DNA from: Dipteris shenzhenensis
Lineage: Eukaryota > Polypodiophyta > Polypodiopsida > Gleicheniales
Strand: one strand, 5' to 3'
DNA length: 64,000 nucleotides
NCBI GenBank assembly: GCA_047967505.1
Contig: CM106538.1
This document shows positions 44,109-56,941 of the stretch, in pieces. The number at the start of each line of letters is the position of its first letter. The stretch's first letter is position 1. A model generated the notes under the pieces. That model was not told the origin of the DNA. It saw nothing but the letters and a program-made list of their open reading frames with translations, and searched no databases. The position numbers and the translations under genes were made by a program.

Positions 44109-47100
44109 GCTTACACCTTGTCTCCTGGAACGTGAACGGGTTCCATTCTTCTGGCACCCGTGGTCCTAGGAAGCTCATCTTGAGACAGGAACTTCAGCCA
44201 GCAGTGATTGGTCGCTTGGATATACTCCTGCTCCATGAGCATAAGCTTTCAGTGGCTCATTCCCGTAGCTGCGGGAAGATCCTCCCTAGACGCTCTCACA
44301 CTTATTGGGAGCCCTCGATCGTTGCACAGGGGAGGAGTGGCGGTGTCTATACTTCCGTTTGCGAGTCGTTTGCCCAGGGAGTTTTTGGTCATGGTACGTT
44401 GATCCCAGGCCGTGCACTTTGGGTTGGCCTAGAGTTGGAGGGCTCCAAAATAGGAATCCTCAACATCTATGCACCCACAGACCTCCGATGCAGAGCCACT
44501 TTCTGGAGGACAATCACAGAGATTCTCCCAGACATGGATTCGTGGATTGTTGGAGGTGACTTCAACAATCTGGAGACTTTGGAGGACCAGCAAGGCAGAG
44601 GACCAGAGTTTACAGGTATAGCTCAGGCAGAGCAGTCCGCTTGGGACTCCTTTATCTTCGCGATAGGAGGTAGGGACAGCTGGAGAGACCCGTCCTTCCG
44701 CCGATGGTACGGGAGCTTGGACTTCTCATGGGGCTTCCGCAGGGAAGGAGGCAGACTCCTAGAGAGACTGGACAGATTTTATGTCAGTGATTGGGCCATC
44801 AGCAGAGGTGGTCAGGTGGGTATAGTGCCAAGGATGACACTCTCCGCGCGCCAGTGCTCTTATCACTAGACTCGGCAGCTCAGTCCCTTCCTCCCCGTTC
44901 GTGCAGGATTCCTGATTCCATCTTCTCTAGGGAGGAGGTGCGCAGTAGTATCGGCAGCCTTTGGGACAGAGATTGGGGCGAGTGCGTGGATCTGGTAGAG
45001 TCGGTGGTGCAGGCTTTGCAGGAGTCCAGCCAGATTTGCCAGCTCGCAGCCCTTCAGGTTCGTCAGGAGTGGTGGGGCAGAGAGAGAGCTCTTCGTAGGG
45101 ACCTCGCCTCCATTCAGCGACTCCAACAGGCAGCTCCAGGCTCGGAGGAGCTGCGGATCCAGGCCCTTCGAGCTAGAGCCCTTCTTGAGGAGACTCTCCA
45201 GCGTCGCTCAGAGTTTTCTTATCACGCCTCCCTCTCCTACTGGGCTCGGAAGGGCAACCGGATGAGCAAAGAGTTCTTTAGGACGCATGGCCAGAGAGCA
45301 GCACAGGTGATCAGCTCCGGAGTCTTAGGACAGCGGAGGGGCACATCGTTACTGATCCGGGTGAGGTCTTGGGGTTGGCTACCGACTTCTACAGGACTCT
45401 TTTCCAGTAGGAGCACCTTGCCCCTCGTACTCGACGTGCCCGCGAGGAGGTGTGGAGGCACATTCCAGCCCTTTTTCAGCCCAGCATGCAGGCGACGTTG
45501 ATGGCACCGTTCACTACTGACGAGATGCTGGAGGCCTTGATGGCCATTGATGGGCAGAAATGCCCTGGCGAGGATGGGCTCTCTCGCGCTTTCTTCACCT
45601 CCTTCTGGGATCAGATCCATCAGCCCCTCCTAGCAGCCCTTCAGAGGATTTTCAGCAGCGGATATATGCCAGAGAGCCTCTCCTGGGGACTAATTTGCCT
45701 CATCCTGAAGGGAGGAGATCGACAGGAGATCCGTCAGTGGCGCCCGATCACTCTCCTCACCATTGCCTACAAAATCCTAGCCAAAATGATCAGCGCCAGA
45801 GTTCAGCCTCTACTTCCTGACCTCATTCATGACACTCAGACAGGCTTTGTCCAGGATCGCAGTATCCTGGATAATGTCTTCACCTTCTCAGAGGTGACGG
45901 AGTGGGCTCAGCACAGTGGGTCACACTTAGCCATCCTACTTCTCGACTTTGAGAAGGCCTACGATCGAGTGGACTGGTCCTTCCTGGAGGGTACTCTGGA
46001 GAGACTAGGATTCTCAGTAGGATGGATTCAGGGTATTTCAGCGTTATACAGGACAGCTTCCAGCAGCGTCATCATCGGCGGCAAGATGGGAGAGCGATTT
46101 CGTTTGGAGAGATCAGTGCGTCAGGGTTGCCCCCTCGCTCCTTACCTGTTTCTCTTCTTCGCCGAGGCCATGACATACTACCTTCGCGCAAGGTCGACCG
46201 GGATCCGGGGTGTTCGTCTTCCTGGACTCGGAGTATGCAGATGACACAGCGCTGTACGTTCAGGATGATGAGATGATGCTGGAGAGGGTGAGGCTGGCCT
46301 TAGAGGTCTTCTGCTCGGCAGCCGGTGCGAAAATCAACTGGAACAAATCAGTTGGTTTTCTCACAAACCCTGGGGCATGCTCACAGTGGGGGAGGTTTTT
46401 GGGTTTCAGATAGATCCCGCGGGGGCAAACAGCTAGATATCTCGGCTTTCAGGTCGGCCTGGACATCACGCCAGCTCAACAGTTTCTCTCGGTGCTAGAT
46501 TCCATTCGATGGAAGCTGGCTTTCTGGAGCACTGCTAAGCTCTCTCTTGCAGGTCGTGCTCTTGTAGTCAACCAAGTTCTCCTGGCCACGGCCAGGTATG
46601 TGGCCTCTTGTTGGTGCTTCTCGAGATCCAGCGTGGCACAGCTCAGGAGGATGGTCCGGAATTTCCTGTGGTCTGGGGGGGATGGTCTCAGAGATACCAG
46701 AGCTAGGGTAGCCTGGCAGACAGTCATTCTTCCGCAGGCTGAGGGTGGCTTGGGGGTCATTGATCCTGAGCTTCAGACTCAGGCCCTGCTGGGCAAGTTA
46801 GTTATCCGCGGATTGACCCCGGGGGGGCAAACGTGGAAGATGTTACTTCAGCAGGGGATCAGTTCTTGCATCCCGCGCCGAGGTGGAGAGTGGCTACCGT
46901 CCCTCCGGTGGATCTTCACCTCTGCACCGCTTACTCACCCCCGCTCCCCGCTCATTCGTAGCCTTCTCATGGTTTGGAGGCGACTCCGACTCAGTCTCCT
47001 CCAGTCCCCTCCTAGCAGTCAGGAGAAGATCGATCGCCAGCCGCTCATCTGGAACGATCAGGTCAGAGATACCTTGGGCCTTCAGCTGGGGGAGAGGTCA

Positions 47101-48414
47101 CATATCCTGTGGGATGGTTGGATGCAGGAGCCAGCCCAGTCCCTTCGAGTTTGGAGGGACACTTACAGACACTTGGAGACCGTTGCTCTAGCAGCCGCAG
47201 CTGGAGGTGTCCGTGGAGCTCAGGCCAGACGCACAGAAATAGATGGAGCGATTCCTACTGGTTGGTTGGTTCCACCCGAGATTCAGATCCTCATGCCTGG
47301 TGATGACCGTTGGCTTGGACAGTTCACCCCCCGTGGCATCCCACTGGTGGTTGCAGGCCGGATGGACGACACCTCTGTTTCCTTCTTCGCGGTTTTGGGG
47401 GACGGCCGACTCAGGAGAGAGGGTGTGCTCATCGACCCCCTTCTCTCATGGCAGAGGGTTCGGGTCGTAGGCCTCGTGGGGAAGGTTTGGCGGATCGATC
47501 CTAGTATAGAGCAGGATCAGCTGCAGTTATGGCGACTCTGGCTTTGGGAGGGGCGGGCCCTGTCAGAGCTTGATTGGGACCCAGGTGAGTGGAGATGGCC
47601 AGAGGTTGTGGCAGGCCAGGGGCCGACCCCTTTCTTCGCTTACAGCACGACATTGGGCAGGAGAGTTCTCGGGAGGATGCAGAGCCACCCGCCCACCCAA
47701 CGGCCGAGTTGGTATGCTCAGGGTATCTCCAGGCTATTTTTGCAGGCCTTCTGGAAGGCCTTGTGGGAGAGCTGGCGGCCGCGGAAGATATCCTACTTCC
47801 TTTGGCTACTCGCCCACAAGGGTCTTCAAGTGGGGAGCTGGTTGCGGCAGATTGGTCAGGATGGACTTTGTCAGATTTGTCATGAGGACGAGGAGTCACC
47901 AAAACACTGCCTGTGGAGCTGCACTCGCGCCCAGGAAGTGTGGAGGTGGACCTTCGGGATCCTTACTCGTGCAGCACCGGAGCTAGGTTTGATCACCTGG
48001 GGCGCGTTCTGCTGGTGCAGCACCACACCTGGCTTTCATCAGTTGTTCGAGGCAGGCCCGCAGGACCCCATGTTCCTTATCACACAGGGGACTTGGGGGC
48101 CGCTTGAGGGCATCCTGCCGCACCTGGCAGAGGCGGACACAGGATCTCAGGAGAGGCAACCAGTCTGGGAGATTATTACCAGCATCGCTGGATGGCACAT
48201 TTGGACCTCGCGCTGCGCGCAGATCCTCGGTGGTATCTCTCTTTCGACTGCCCAGGTCATGGCCGACATCTGGAGTGAGATTATACACACACTCAGAGGC
48301 CAGTGGGACCAGATACAGGGAGATTCCCGGGCTGGCCGGGAGAAGCGGAGACGTTTCCTCCGAGATTGGGATATGCAGGGCCTCTTCTTCGAGCATACTT
48401 CTCAGGGCCTTTAG
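44105..48414 (+). pseudogene. LINE ORF2: endonuclease, reverse transcriptase, zf-RVT
   Basis: Starts at ATG 44105. The apurinic endonuclease (44105-44869) shows SWNVNGF, the HEHK Glu, IYAPTD, GGDFNN and LDRFYVS. A small deletion near 44845 removes the final SDH motif and shifts frame. The frame at 44791-45340 continues the linker; after another shift, 45345-46244 carries the RT core (GEDGLS, WRPITLL, QTGFVQDRSILDN, LLLDFEKAYDRVDW, RQGCPLAP), with a TAG at 45408-45410. After a third shift, 46210-48414 carries the catalytic YADD (46234-46245), a TAG at 46411-46413, the RT thumb, and the zf-RVT block (FLWLLAHKG... CQICHEDEESPKHCLWSC). L1 clade, inactive as read. Confidence 0.9.
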
Positions 48415-48600
48415 TGGCGCTATTCACCACCTCTCTGGCTGCTTATTCACACCGCCTGGTCCCTCCGTGAGAGAGAGCTTTTTGTTTCCATTTAGGGCTG
48501 CGTCCGATTTGTGAACGCAGCCCCGTCAGCTGCAAAACTGACCTCATGTATCTTGTTTTTTTGAAGTAATATAATCAGCACTGTTTTTTCGGCAAAAAAA

Positions 48601-48615
48601 TAGTTGAAGTCCTTT
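48601..48615 (+). repeat. Right target-site duplication of the LINE (probable)
   Basis: See 41793-41807. It follows the A7 tail without a gap. Confidence 0.6.
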
Positions 48616-48854
48616 CAGTTTGGTCTCAAGTTTGGAAGGTGTTGATAAGATTTACTTCAACACCTTGATCTTGTATCTCGTTGTAATAAAGAGCCTGGAT
48701 AAGGGGGGGAAGGGCGTCTTGGCCCCTTAATCATGTGCTCATTCTTTCTCAAGCAGTATTATACATGTCACTTTTCAGCTTGCAAATATATGCAAAGCAA
48801 TCTTTCCCTTCACCTTTAGAGAGCACTGAGAGGTTTCATTGGTATTAGAGCTCC
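48616..48854 (+). repeat. End of a gypsy 5' LTR and primer-binding site
   Basis: Non-coding, T-rich DNA with AATAAA-type text (48685) ends in TTTCA at 48838. TTGGTATTAGAGCTCC (48839-48854) matches the plant tRNA-iMet primer site TGGTATCAGAGC with one difference. The LTR's left portion is probably at about 41100-41807, on the other side of the LINE. Confidence 0.6.
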
Positions 48855-50990
48855 CCAAATCTCGGTGCCCCCTTGTTGAGATCAGCTCTCTTTCTCTTCT
48901 CATTGAGTCAACCAGCGATCATGGCTAGTCATGGTCCCCATTTATCTCCCAGTCTCAATGAGTTAAGTAACCTTCTGACCAGTATAGGCTAGCAAATTCA
49001 TGTTCATGAAGATAACCATGTTGATTCCCATGAACCAGGGCCTCAATCTGAAGGAAGATGCCGTGCAGACGATCAAGATTTTGTAAGGGTAAGTCACCTA
49101 GTGTCTCTCCATCAAGAGGAAAAAACGACATTGCGGCCCATCATCTTTGAGGCATAAGAGGAAGAGAAGACCAGCTGAGCCAAGGATCAAGCTTGGAGAC
49201 AAGTTGTTCAAGTTCAACAAATACAAAGGGAAAGATCAGCCCGAAGTTCTGCTAGCATGGATACAAGATCTTGACTCTACTGTGATGGAGATATGAAGAA
49301 AAAGCCAAGATCTGATTTGCCACTAAAGATTGAGAACAAGATACTCTTTTCCGAAAAGCGCAATCCAAAGAAAAATGGGCTTCCAAAAAGAATTCAAGAA
49401 GAATCAAGGAGCATCCAATGGACTATATTTCTTGAAGCAACCTCTCTTGAGAGAGAGGCACATGAGATGGTCTATTTTTCTGCAATCTTTTCATTTCCAA
49501 ATCCAGTACACTCCTGGAAAAGAAAATATAGTGGCTGATGCACTTTCTCATATGCCAAGAATTCAGCATATCTCAGTTATATATCATGACGAGTTGACAG
49601 CTCTTAAGGACATGTATGCTAGAGATGCTGAATTCTCTCAAGTATGGGCACATTTGATGACCGGAAGCACTCACCATGCTTACTACATCAATGATGGATA
49701 CTTGTATATCCAAGAGACACTATGTATTGCCAAAGAACTCCGACCAAAGGTTTTAGAGGAAAACCTTAATCCACCATATGCTGGTCATAGAGCCATCGTA
49801 CCTACATTCATAGCCCTAGATAGACTCTTCTATTGGCCGAACATGAAGAAAGACACTATTGCTTACATTTCAAGATGTATATCATGTCAAAAAGCAAAAT
49901 ATGATAAAGGAAAACCCAAAGGGCTATTTGAGTTTTTGCCTATATCACCATGGACTTCATTACTAGAATCCCCAACTAATCAAGGACATGACATGACTTG
50001 GACCGTAGTGGACAGGTTTAGTATACAAACTCATTTCATTCCATGTCAGAAACAACTAAAGGCTTTTGAAGTTGCACACCTATTCATTACATATATCTTC
50101 AAACATCATGGGATGCCTAAATCTATAGTTTCTGATAGAGATGTTAAATTCACTGGTAATTTTTGGCAAGCATCTTTTGAAAACCTTGGAACCATTCTAA
50201 GTTTTTCTTCAATATTCTATCCTCAAACTATGGCCAAAGTGAAATTACTAATAGCACCCTATTGGATCTACTCAAAATCTATGTACATGACCAGCATACC
50301 ATGTGGGAAAAGTATCTCCATATAGTTGAGTTTGCTTGCAATAATACCCTACACTCTTCTACGGGAAAGACTCCTTTTCAAATCATCTACGGTAGATCCC
50401 TACCAACTCCATTAATGCAAACACGGATAAGATCTTTTCCATTGATCAATTTGTAGAGGATTATCACTCTACTTATGCTACAGTTTGCATAACCATCACC
50501 AAAAGGCTCAAGAAAAACTAAGGGCAGTTGCAAATAAAAGACGGAGGGCCTTTGAGGTCAAGGAAGGGCGATGGGTTTTACTAAAGTTTGAAAAATCCAA
50601 GCTGAAACCCAAGGTGGGACAAAAGAAGATCTATTTAAAGCTCTTTTTCATGTATCATGGCCCTTTTAGAGTATTGGAGGTTATTAATCAAGTCTCAGTT
50701 GGCTCGATCTACCATCACATTGGAAGATACGCAGCGTCTTCCATGTCAGTTTGATCAAACCCCATGTTGGAGATATTCCTCATGAGTTGGGATATGAAGA
50801 TCCACTAGAAGTGGAGGATAATGAGGTGCTTTTGGTTCTAGAATAGATAATCTTTCACAACTTCATCACAGGAAGACAAGGAAAAGTTACAAAAAAGTGT
50901 CTCTTGAAGTTCAAGGGATTTTTGTCGATAGATGCTAGATGGATATTTTCCTTTAAGAATGAAGCCTGTTAGTTGAAAGATTGGAGGTGC
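48855..50990 (+). pseudogene. Gypsy element 1: gag start joined to RNase H/integrase, internally deleted
   Basis: An ATG at 48921 begins a gag-like frame (ASHGPHLSPSLNELSNLL...) broken by several stops to about 49290. Around 49330-49440 the frame passes into the end of RNase H (FQIQYTPGKENIVADALSHM), so most of gag, protease and RT are missing. Integrase follows: the HHCC region with HRAIVPTF and CISCQKAK, the core with WTVVDRF and SDRDVKFTGNFW, then a broken region, and the GPF/Y-type region (MYHGPFRVLEV, 50650). A chromodomain-like end (CLLKFKGFLSIDARWI) lies near 50890-50950. Gypsy element 2 then inserted at 50990, and the last part resumes at 58108. Confidence 0.8.
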
Positions 50991-50995
50991 ATGAT
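50991..50995 (+). repeat. Left 5-bp target-site duplication of gypsy element 2
   Basis: ATGAT directly before the LTR; the same ATGAT follows the right LTR at 58103-58107. Five bases is the usual LTR-retrotransposon duplication length. Confidence 0.9.
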
Positions 50996-51266
50996 TGTAG
51001 AGGAGGGGGAACGGGGAAGGAGAAGAAGGCCACGGAGGGCAGGGTGAGAATGAGTGGAAAAGGGGGGAAGAGGGTAGAGTGAACTAGGTAGGGGAAGTGC
51101 ACAGGAGAGGAGGAGCAGAAGTGATGTAGATTCGATGTCAAATCAATACGTACCTTACAAATCTTTTGGGGTTGACTTATATAGTCCCCCTCATTCCCCA
51201 CAATTCCCTTCCTATTTTCCCACCTATTTCCCACATAAAACCCGTCCTTTTCCCACCTTCATTACA
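50996..51266 (-). repeat. 3' LTR of gypsy element 2 (271 bp)
   Basis: Plus strand TGTAGAGG...CATTACA, with TGT...ACA ends. It differs from the other LTR at one position (51067 region, G versus A). A CT/GA-rich body and a TATATAG box are present. On the minus strand a purine-rich polypurine-tract candidate (GGGAAGGGATGG) lies just inside, at about 51268-51283. Confidence 0.95.
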
Positions 51267-51343
51267 GCCATCCCTTCCCAAAGAATTTTGCCCTCAAAAT
51301 TTCCATGAGGCTGCCTAAAATGGAAGAATACAGCAGAACCCGA

Positions 51344-54300
51344 TCAGCTTTGTAGGAGATAGGGGTAGTCCTGCACAATGCTCTCGGGTTGCCAAGAATT
51401 CTCATCTTCAGATAAACCTTTCCATTTGATGAGGTATTCTATGTAAGCCTTGTTCCTGAGCACATGATCTCTGAAGCCTTTGATTTGCTCTGGCACATAA
51501 ATGATGTGGCCCTCTTCATCCATAGGCGGGAACTGAGGAAGAACTTGGACATGCTGTCCTACATGTGGTTTCAACAAGGATACATGGAAAACATTATGGA
51601 TCCTTGAGGTCCTGGGTAGTTCCAACTGATATGCTACCTTCCCAAATCTGCGGACGATTTTGTAGGGACCATAATACCTGTGGGCAAGCTTTGTGTTGGT
51701 ATTACCTTTCAGCGAGGCATATCGATTCTTATGGAGACGTAAATGCACATAATCCCCTTCTTCAAAAGATAAGTACCTCCTTTGTTCATCCGCATACTTC
51801 TTCTGCTTGGCTTGGGCATCCTGCATATTCTTCTTAGCCAACTGCAGAAGGGCATCCATACTCTCCAAGTCATTTCTTGCTTGCTGATTTTTCACAGCCA
51901 AGTCTGCAACCCTAGAAGGCATTCCCACTTTGCATCCATACATTGCCTCGAATGACTCATGCCAATAGAGAGGTGTTTGGTGCTGTTGTAACAAAATTCA
52001 GCCAATGCTAACCATTTGTCCCAAGACTTCTGTGTGTCATGACAATAATGCCTTAAATATTCCTCCAGCCATTTGTTCACCCTCTCTAATTGTCCATCCG
52101 TTTGGGGATGATAAGGAGTACTAGGCGCAAGGGAAGTACCAACTGCAGTGAATAACTCCTGCCAAAAGTGACCCATAAACTTAGCATCCCTGTCACTGAC
52201 AATCTCTTGAGGAAAACCATGGTGCTTGAACACATTCTCAATGAATTGCTAGGCAACCTGTGAAGCGGAGTACCGAGTCCTAGTCGGTATGAAATGGGCC
52301 GGCTTGGTCATCTTGTCAACCACTACGAATATGCTATCCCAACCCTTATCTGTAGAAGGCAAGCCTGTAATGAAATCCATGGCAATGTGAGTCCATTTGC
52401 CTTCAGGAATGGGTAGCGGTTGCAGAAGGCCTGCAGGTAACCGGCTGTCCACTTTATTTGGTTGGCAGGGCAAACATTCACTGACATACTTAACCACATC
52501 TCGCCACAAGCCATCCCACATAAAGCTTTCTTTGACCTTCTCATATGTTTTGGTGATACCCGTATGCCCTGACATAGGAGATGAGTGCATTTCTTGTAAG
52601 ACCAACAACCTGTACTTGGAGTCTGGTACAAGATAAATTCTATCCTTGCACCATAACAGTCCATTGCGGAGCTGAAATCGAACATGTTCTTGGCTGGACG
52701 GACTGTGTAACTCCACAAAGATAGGGGCTGCATCAGAATTTTGCATGTATTCCTCCTGAATCCCAAGTATCCACTCCTGATGAAGCGTGGAAATGGCAGA
52801 CAGTTTGCATGACCACATCCTGGACAAGGCATCAACAACCACATTCTTTTTCCCTTTTCTATACTCAATGTCAAAGTCATAGGACTGAACTGCAGCCAAC
52901 CATCTCTTTTGCTTCATGGATAAATTAGGTTGCGTTAAAAAGTACTTGAGTGTCCTGTGATCCGTTTTGACCTTAATCTTGCTACCGTACAGGTAGTGGT
53001 GCCATTTTGCAAAAGCATGCAAGATTGCCAGCATCTCCTGATCGTAGACATGATAATTCATTTCCCTGGCATTAAACTTCCTGCTCTCAAAAGCAATCAC
53101 CCCATGTTCCTGTCTTAGGACAGCCCCTAAACCTTTGCCACTGGCATCCGTCTCAACAATGAAAGACCGTGAGAAATCAGGGCACACCAATACAGGTGCA
53201 TTACTAAGGGCATCCTTGAGATTCTCAAAACTGAGTTGTGCTGCTTCTGACCATTGGAAGGCATCTTTTTTCAGCAAATCAGTGAGAGGGGCAGCCCTTT
53301 TGGCAAAGTGTCTGATGAACCTCCTGTAAAAAGAAGCAAGACCCAAAAAACCCCTGAGCTGCGTGGTATTATGTGGTTGCGGCCACTCCTTAATGCATTT
53401 CATTTTAGTTGGGTCTACCCTGATTCCATGCCTGCTTACAACATGTCCAAGATATTCAACCTCATCTGCCATAAATGTGCACTTGCTGGCCTTGGCATAA
53501 AGCTGATGCATCCTCAAGATTTCTAGCACTTGTCGGACCTGGCCTATGTGTTCCTGTGCATCCTTTCTGTAAATGAGAATGTCATCAAAAAATACCAGCA
53601 CACATTTGAAAAGAAGGGGGTGTAAAATCTTGTTCATGAGTGCCTGGAAGGTGGCTGGTGCATTAGTCAAACCAAAAGGCATCACCTTGAACTCATATAA
53701 TCCTCTTTCTGTACGAAAGGCAGTCTTATGCTCATCACCCTCTTTCATCTTGATCTGATGGTAACCTGACCTCAAATTAATCTTCGTGAAATACTGAGCA
53801 CCCTTGAGTTCATCCAGCAGGTCATCAATCCTGGGAATAGGAAACCTGTTCTTAATGGTGGTCTTATTCAAATCCCTGTAATCAATGCACATGCGGAAAG
53901 AGCCATCCTTCTTCTTCACCAGGAGTACTGGAGATGCAAATGGCGAGGTGCTATGAGCAATGAAGTTTTTCTCAAGCAAATCTCGCACCTGTGTTGCCAC
54001 TTCTTCCCGTTCAACCTTAGAGAGTCGGTACGGGGCCTTGTTTATTGGTTTACTACCATGTTCCAGGACTATGGCATGATCAACATCTCTTTTTGGGGGC
54101 AACTGAGATGGCATATCAGCAAACACATCCCCAAATTCTAAGAGCAATTTCTGCATTTCACAATTATCCACATTAGGAATGCCACCTTCCTGAGGTACAG
54201 GGACATTCAATGCATATATGGCACTTTCTTTCTTGAGCTCCCTAGCTAGCTGCCTTGCTGAAATGACCTGCAATTTCCGAGTTACCACGCCCTGCAATGT

Positions 54301-54863
54301 AACCGATCTACCCTTGTGGCAAAATTCAAGAGATAAGGCATTCAAATCTATGCTGATTTTCCCCAATGATTGCAGCCAATCACACCCCAGGACAGCATCT
54401 ATTGGCCCCATATCCAATGCCAGAAGATCACCTGCAAACTCATAGTCTTCAGAGAACTTGATCCTGGCATCCTGGCAACAATGTCTGCTGACTGTCCATT
54501 AGCTATCTCCACTTTCAGGCCATGGTCTATCTTAGTAGCAATCAATCCCACTCTTTGCAATGTCCTGCAATTAATGAAACTGTGAGTGCTACCACTGTCT
54601 ACCAATACATGAACAGATCTGCCATTAATCATTCCTTTCAACCTGATTGTGTCAGCACTTTTGGCACCCATCAAGGCATGACGTGAGATGGTATACAGCT
54701 TAGACTGGGCATCCCAATAAATCTGCTCATCATCCACAGGAACATTACCATTAGCATCACCTCTGACATGAAAAGGCATTGTAAGTTGATGCTCCACCCG
54801 AGAGAATGTTGGCTTACAGCCTTTCTTGCCACATGTAGGCTGAATATCAATCTCATGCAACAC
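51344..54863 (-). pseudogene. Gypsy element 2 pol (protease, RT, RNase H, integrase, chromodomain)
   Basis: Protease with the active-site block VLVDSGSTHSFI lies in the frame 54863-54399. A frameshift near 54440 leads to the 722-residue frame 54417-52249, with RT ([27 protein letters not shown]), RNase H ([29 protein letters not shown]) and the integrase N-terminus and core start (MDFITGLPS). RT motif A reads KINLRSGYH, where the catalytic Asp of the family is Asn (codon AAT). A TAG at 52251-52249 is followed in frame by the integrase core (SDRDAKFMGHFW) to about 51990. A frameshift then leads to 51994-51344, with the GPY/F region and a C-terminal chromodomain (EYLIKWKGLSEDENSWQPE). Confidence 0.95.
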
Positions 54864-54872
54864 ATGAGTGGC

Positions 54873-56863
54873 TTACTCAGTAGCCCCACCCGGGTCAAAG
54901 GGAAATGCAGTCCCCTTTGTGGCTGCTGTGTTAGGAGCTTCATTTGCATCATGAGCTCCTGTCAATTCCTCATGAGGGACATCATGGGGGTCTGCAACAT
55001 CAGTGACTTCCTCATCATCTGAGAATTCAATTATCATGCTGAGTTTGGCTGAGCTGACATTCTTCATCTTGCACACATCTCGATGCTCAGGTGTCCATTT
55101 CTCTCCACATCTAAAGCATAGATTAGCCTTTTTCCTACTGTCCATTATGGCCCTGGAGTGTTATTTAACATCTGATTTGTCAGAACTTGCACTGGGTTTG
55201 ACACCTGGCATTGCGTCCGGTATGGCTTGGCATATGGCATTTTACTCCCTATAACCGTTGGATATCGTGGAAAGGGGGCAACTGCTGATTTCCTATCAGC
55301 CCAATCAGCAGACTTTGACTTCCTGTCAGCCTCATAAACAGCACCATAAGAGCTACCTGACACAAGCTTGTACTTGCCCGCATATTTTGGCTCAAACACC
55401 TCAGCTAGCTGGGCTGCCTGCTCAATGGTTTGGGGATTATGAGCTCTCACATCAGCAGCCAGAGGGGAATTTAAGCCTTGAATAAAATGCAGCAGCTTCC
55501 CCTTCTCAGAAATTTCTTGTACAAACAAGGAAAGTCTCCAAAAACGCTGCAAGTACTCCTGGACCGTACCCATCTGAGATAGTGCATAAAACTCAGCAAG
55601 GTACTGCTCTAGGATTGGGGCCGAGACGAAAGTCGTGACCATAAGCTCCTTGAACTGTTTCCATGTGGTCGGCTTCTAAGGTGACTCTCTCATGTACCGC
55701 CACCATGTATGTGCATAATCCTGTAAATGCATACTAGCAAAAATGATCCTGTCCTCATCGTTCTTAGGGTAGAAGCGGAAATAATCTTCCAAGTTCGTGA
55801 GCCACTCCTCCAACTCATTGGGAGTGCGAGTGTCCCCTTTAAACTTGTGCACAGAGAGCTTGTCTTTCACATCTTTGGCTGCATTATTCCTGAAGTGACC
55901 ACCAGCATATCTAGCATCCTCACGCTTAAAGCTCACATATTGTGAAAAGGGCATTTCATCACGTACATCCTCAGGCAAGGCCCTGTACGAATGTAAGGCA
56001 TCTGAGAACATATCATCCATGTTTGCATGCTGCCCAATTCCAGCATCCTGGTGGATAGGAGAACCACTCCCCTGATGCACAAAATGCGTTTGGCTGAAAG
56101 CATTACCTCCCTGATACACAGGCTGAGTTTGACTGAATGTGTTCATAGGAGGTGTCATCGAAGCATGCAATCCCTGCTGAGTCTGTCTACCAAAAACATC
56201 ACGGTGAGTGGGTGGCATAGAGAAAGGCTGAGAAGAGGACTGGCCTCTCTCCCAACTGCCTCGAAAACCAACACCCAATCCAGGCATGCTCGCCGTGGGC
56301 GGAAATGTGCCAGTAGGCTGGCCCAAAATGGATGGCTCAGCCAATGAAATCTGCGAGCCAAATGGCGGCCTGGCATCAAACAATGAAGTGCTCGGTGGCA
56401 CGGGCAAGGCATCACCCATATCAACATAATCCCCATGCTGGGGTGCATGCATAGAACCAGAATCATAAGTGCGACGGGCATCAGCCATAAACCCCCTGCG
56501 CGGGTCAGAAAAATCACCCTGGCTATCCGACTGATCCCCGTGCTGGGGTGCGGGCTGCTTGCCCTTATCATGCATAGTGATGGCAGTAGTGATCTGCTGC
56601 CCAATGTGCTGACCCATCTGGGTGATAGCTGTATCGTGCATAGCCATAGCAGTGGTGAGCTGCTGCCCCAACTGCTGACCCATCTGTTGAAAAGCCCCCT
56701 GAAGCATTGAGGCCAATGCATCTAGAAACTGTGTGTCGGTAGGCATAGCAGAAACTGGCTGTGAAGGAGATGCACCCTCTGTAACTGGCATCTGCTCCTG
56801 CTGAGCAACATCATCGCCATGCTGAGACGTCTCATCTGATCGGGGTGCACGCTTGGGGGCCAT
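54873..56863 (-). pseudogene. Gypsy element 2 gag
   Basis: The likely start is the second Met at 56863 (MAPKRAPRSDETSQ); another in-frame ATG lies at 56941. The N-terminal third is Gln/Met/Pro-rich. The capsid domain (FKGDTRTPNELEEWLTNLEDYF... DYAHTWWRYM) ends at a TAG (55678-55676), after which the same frame continues to 55145. A frameshift near 55147 leads to the CCHC-like knuckle (CFRCGEKWTPEHRDVC, a long-spaced variant) and a TGA at 54875-54873 before protease. In an active element gag forms the particle. Confidence 0.9.
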
Positions 56864-56941
56864 GAGTGCGCGATGTAGTCGATGAAGAGGCTTGAAGAAA
56901 ACTTGGTGAAGAGGATGGAGAGAATGCTCGAAATGAGCCAA

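Larger units (their letters stand above)
41808..48600 (+). mobile_element. Nearly complete L1-clade LINE, 6.8 kb
   Basis: The element has a C-rich 5' UTR (41808-42051), ORF1 with a zinc knuckle, ORF2 with endonuclease, RT and zf-RVT domains, a short 3' UTR, an A7 tail (48594-48600), and a probable 15-bp target-site duplication. It is GC-rich, unlike the AT-rich flanks. ORF1 and ORF2 overlap by ATGA at 44105-44108. About five frameshifts and two stops disable it, but most of both proteins can be read, so it is much younger than the other LINE relics here. Confidence 0.9.
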
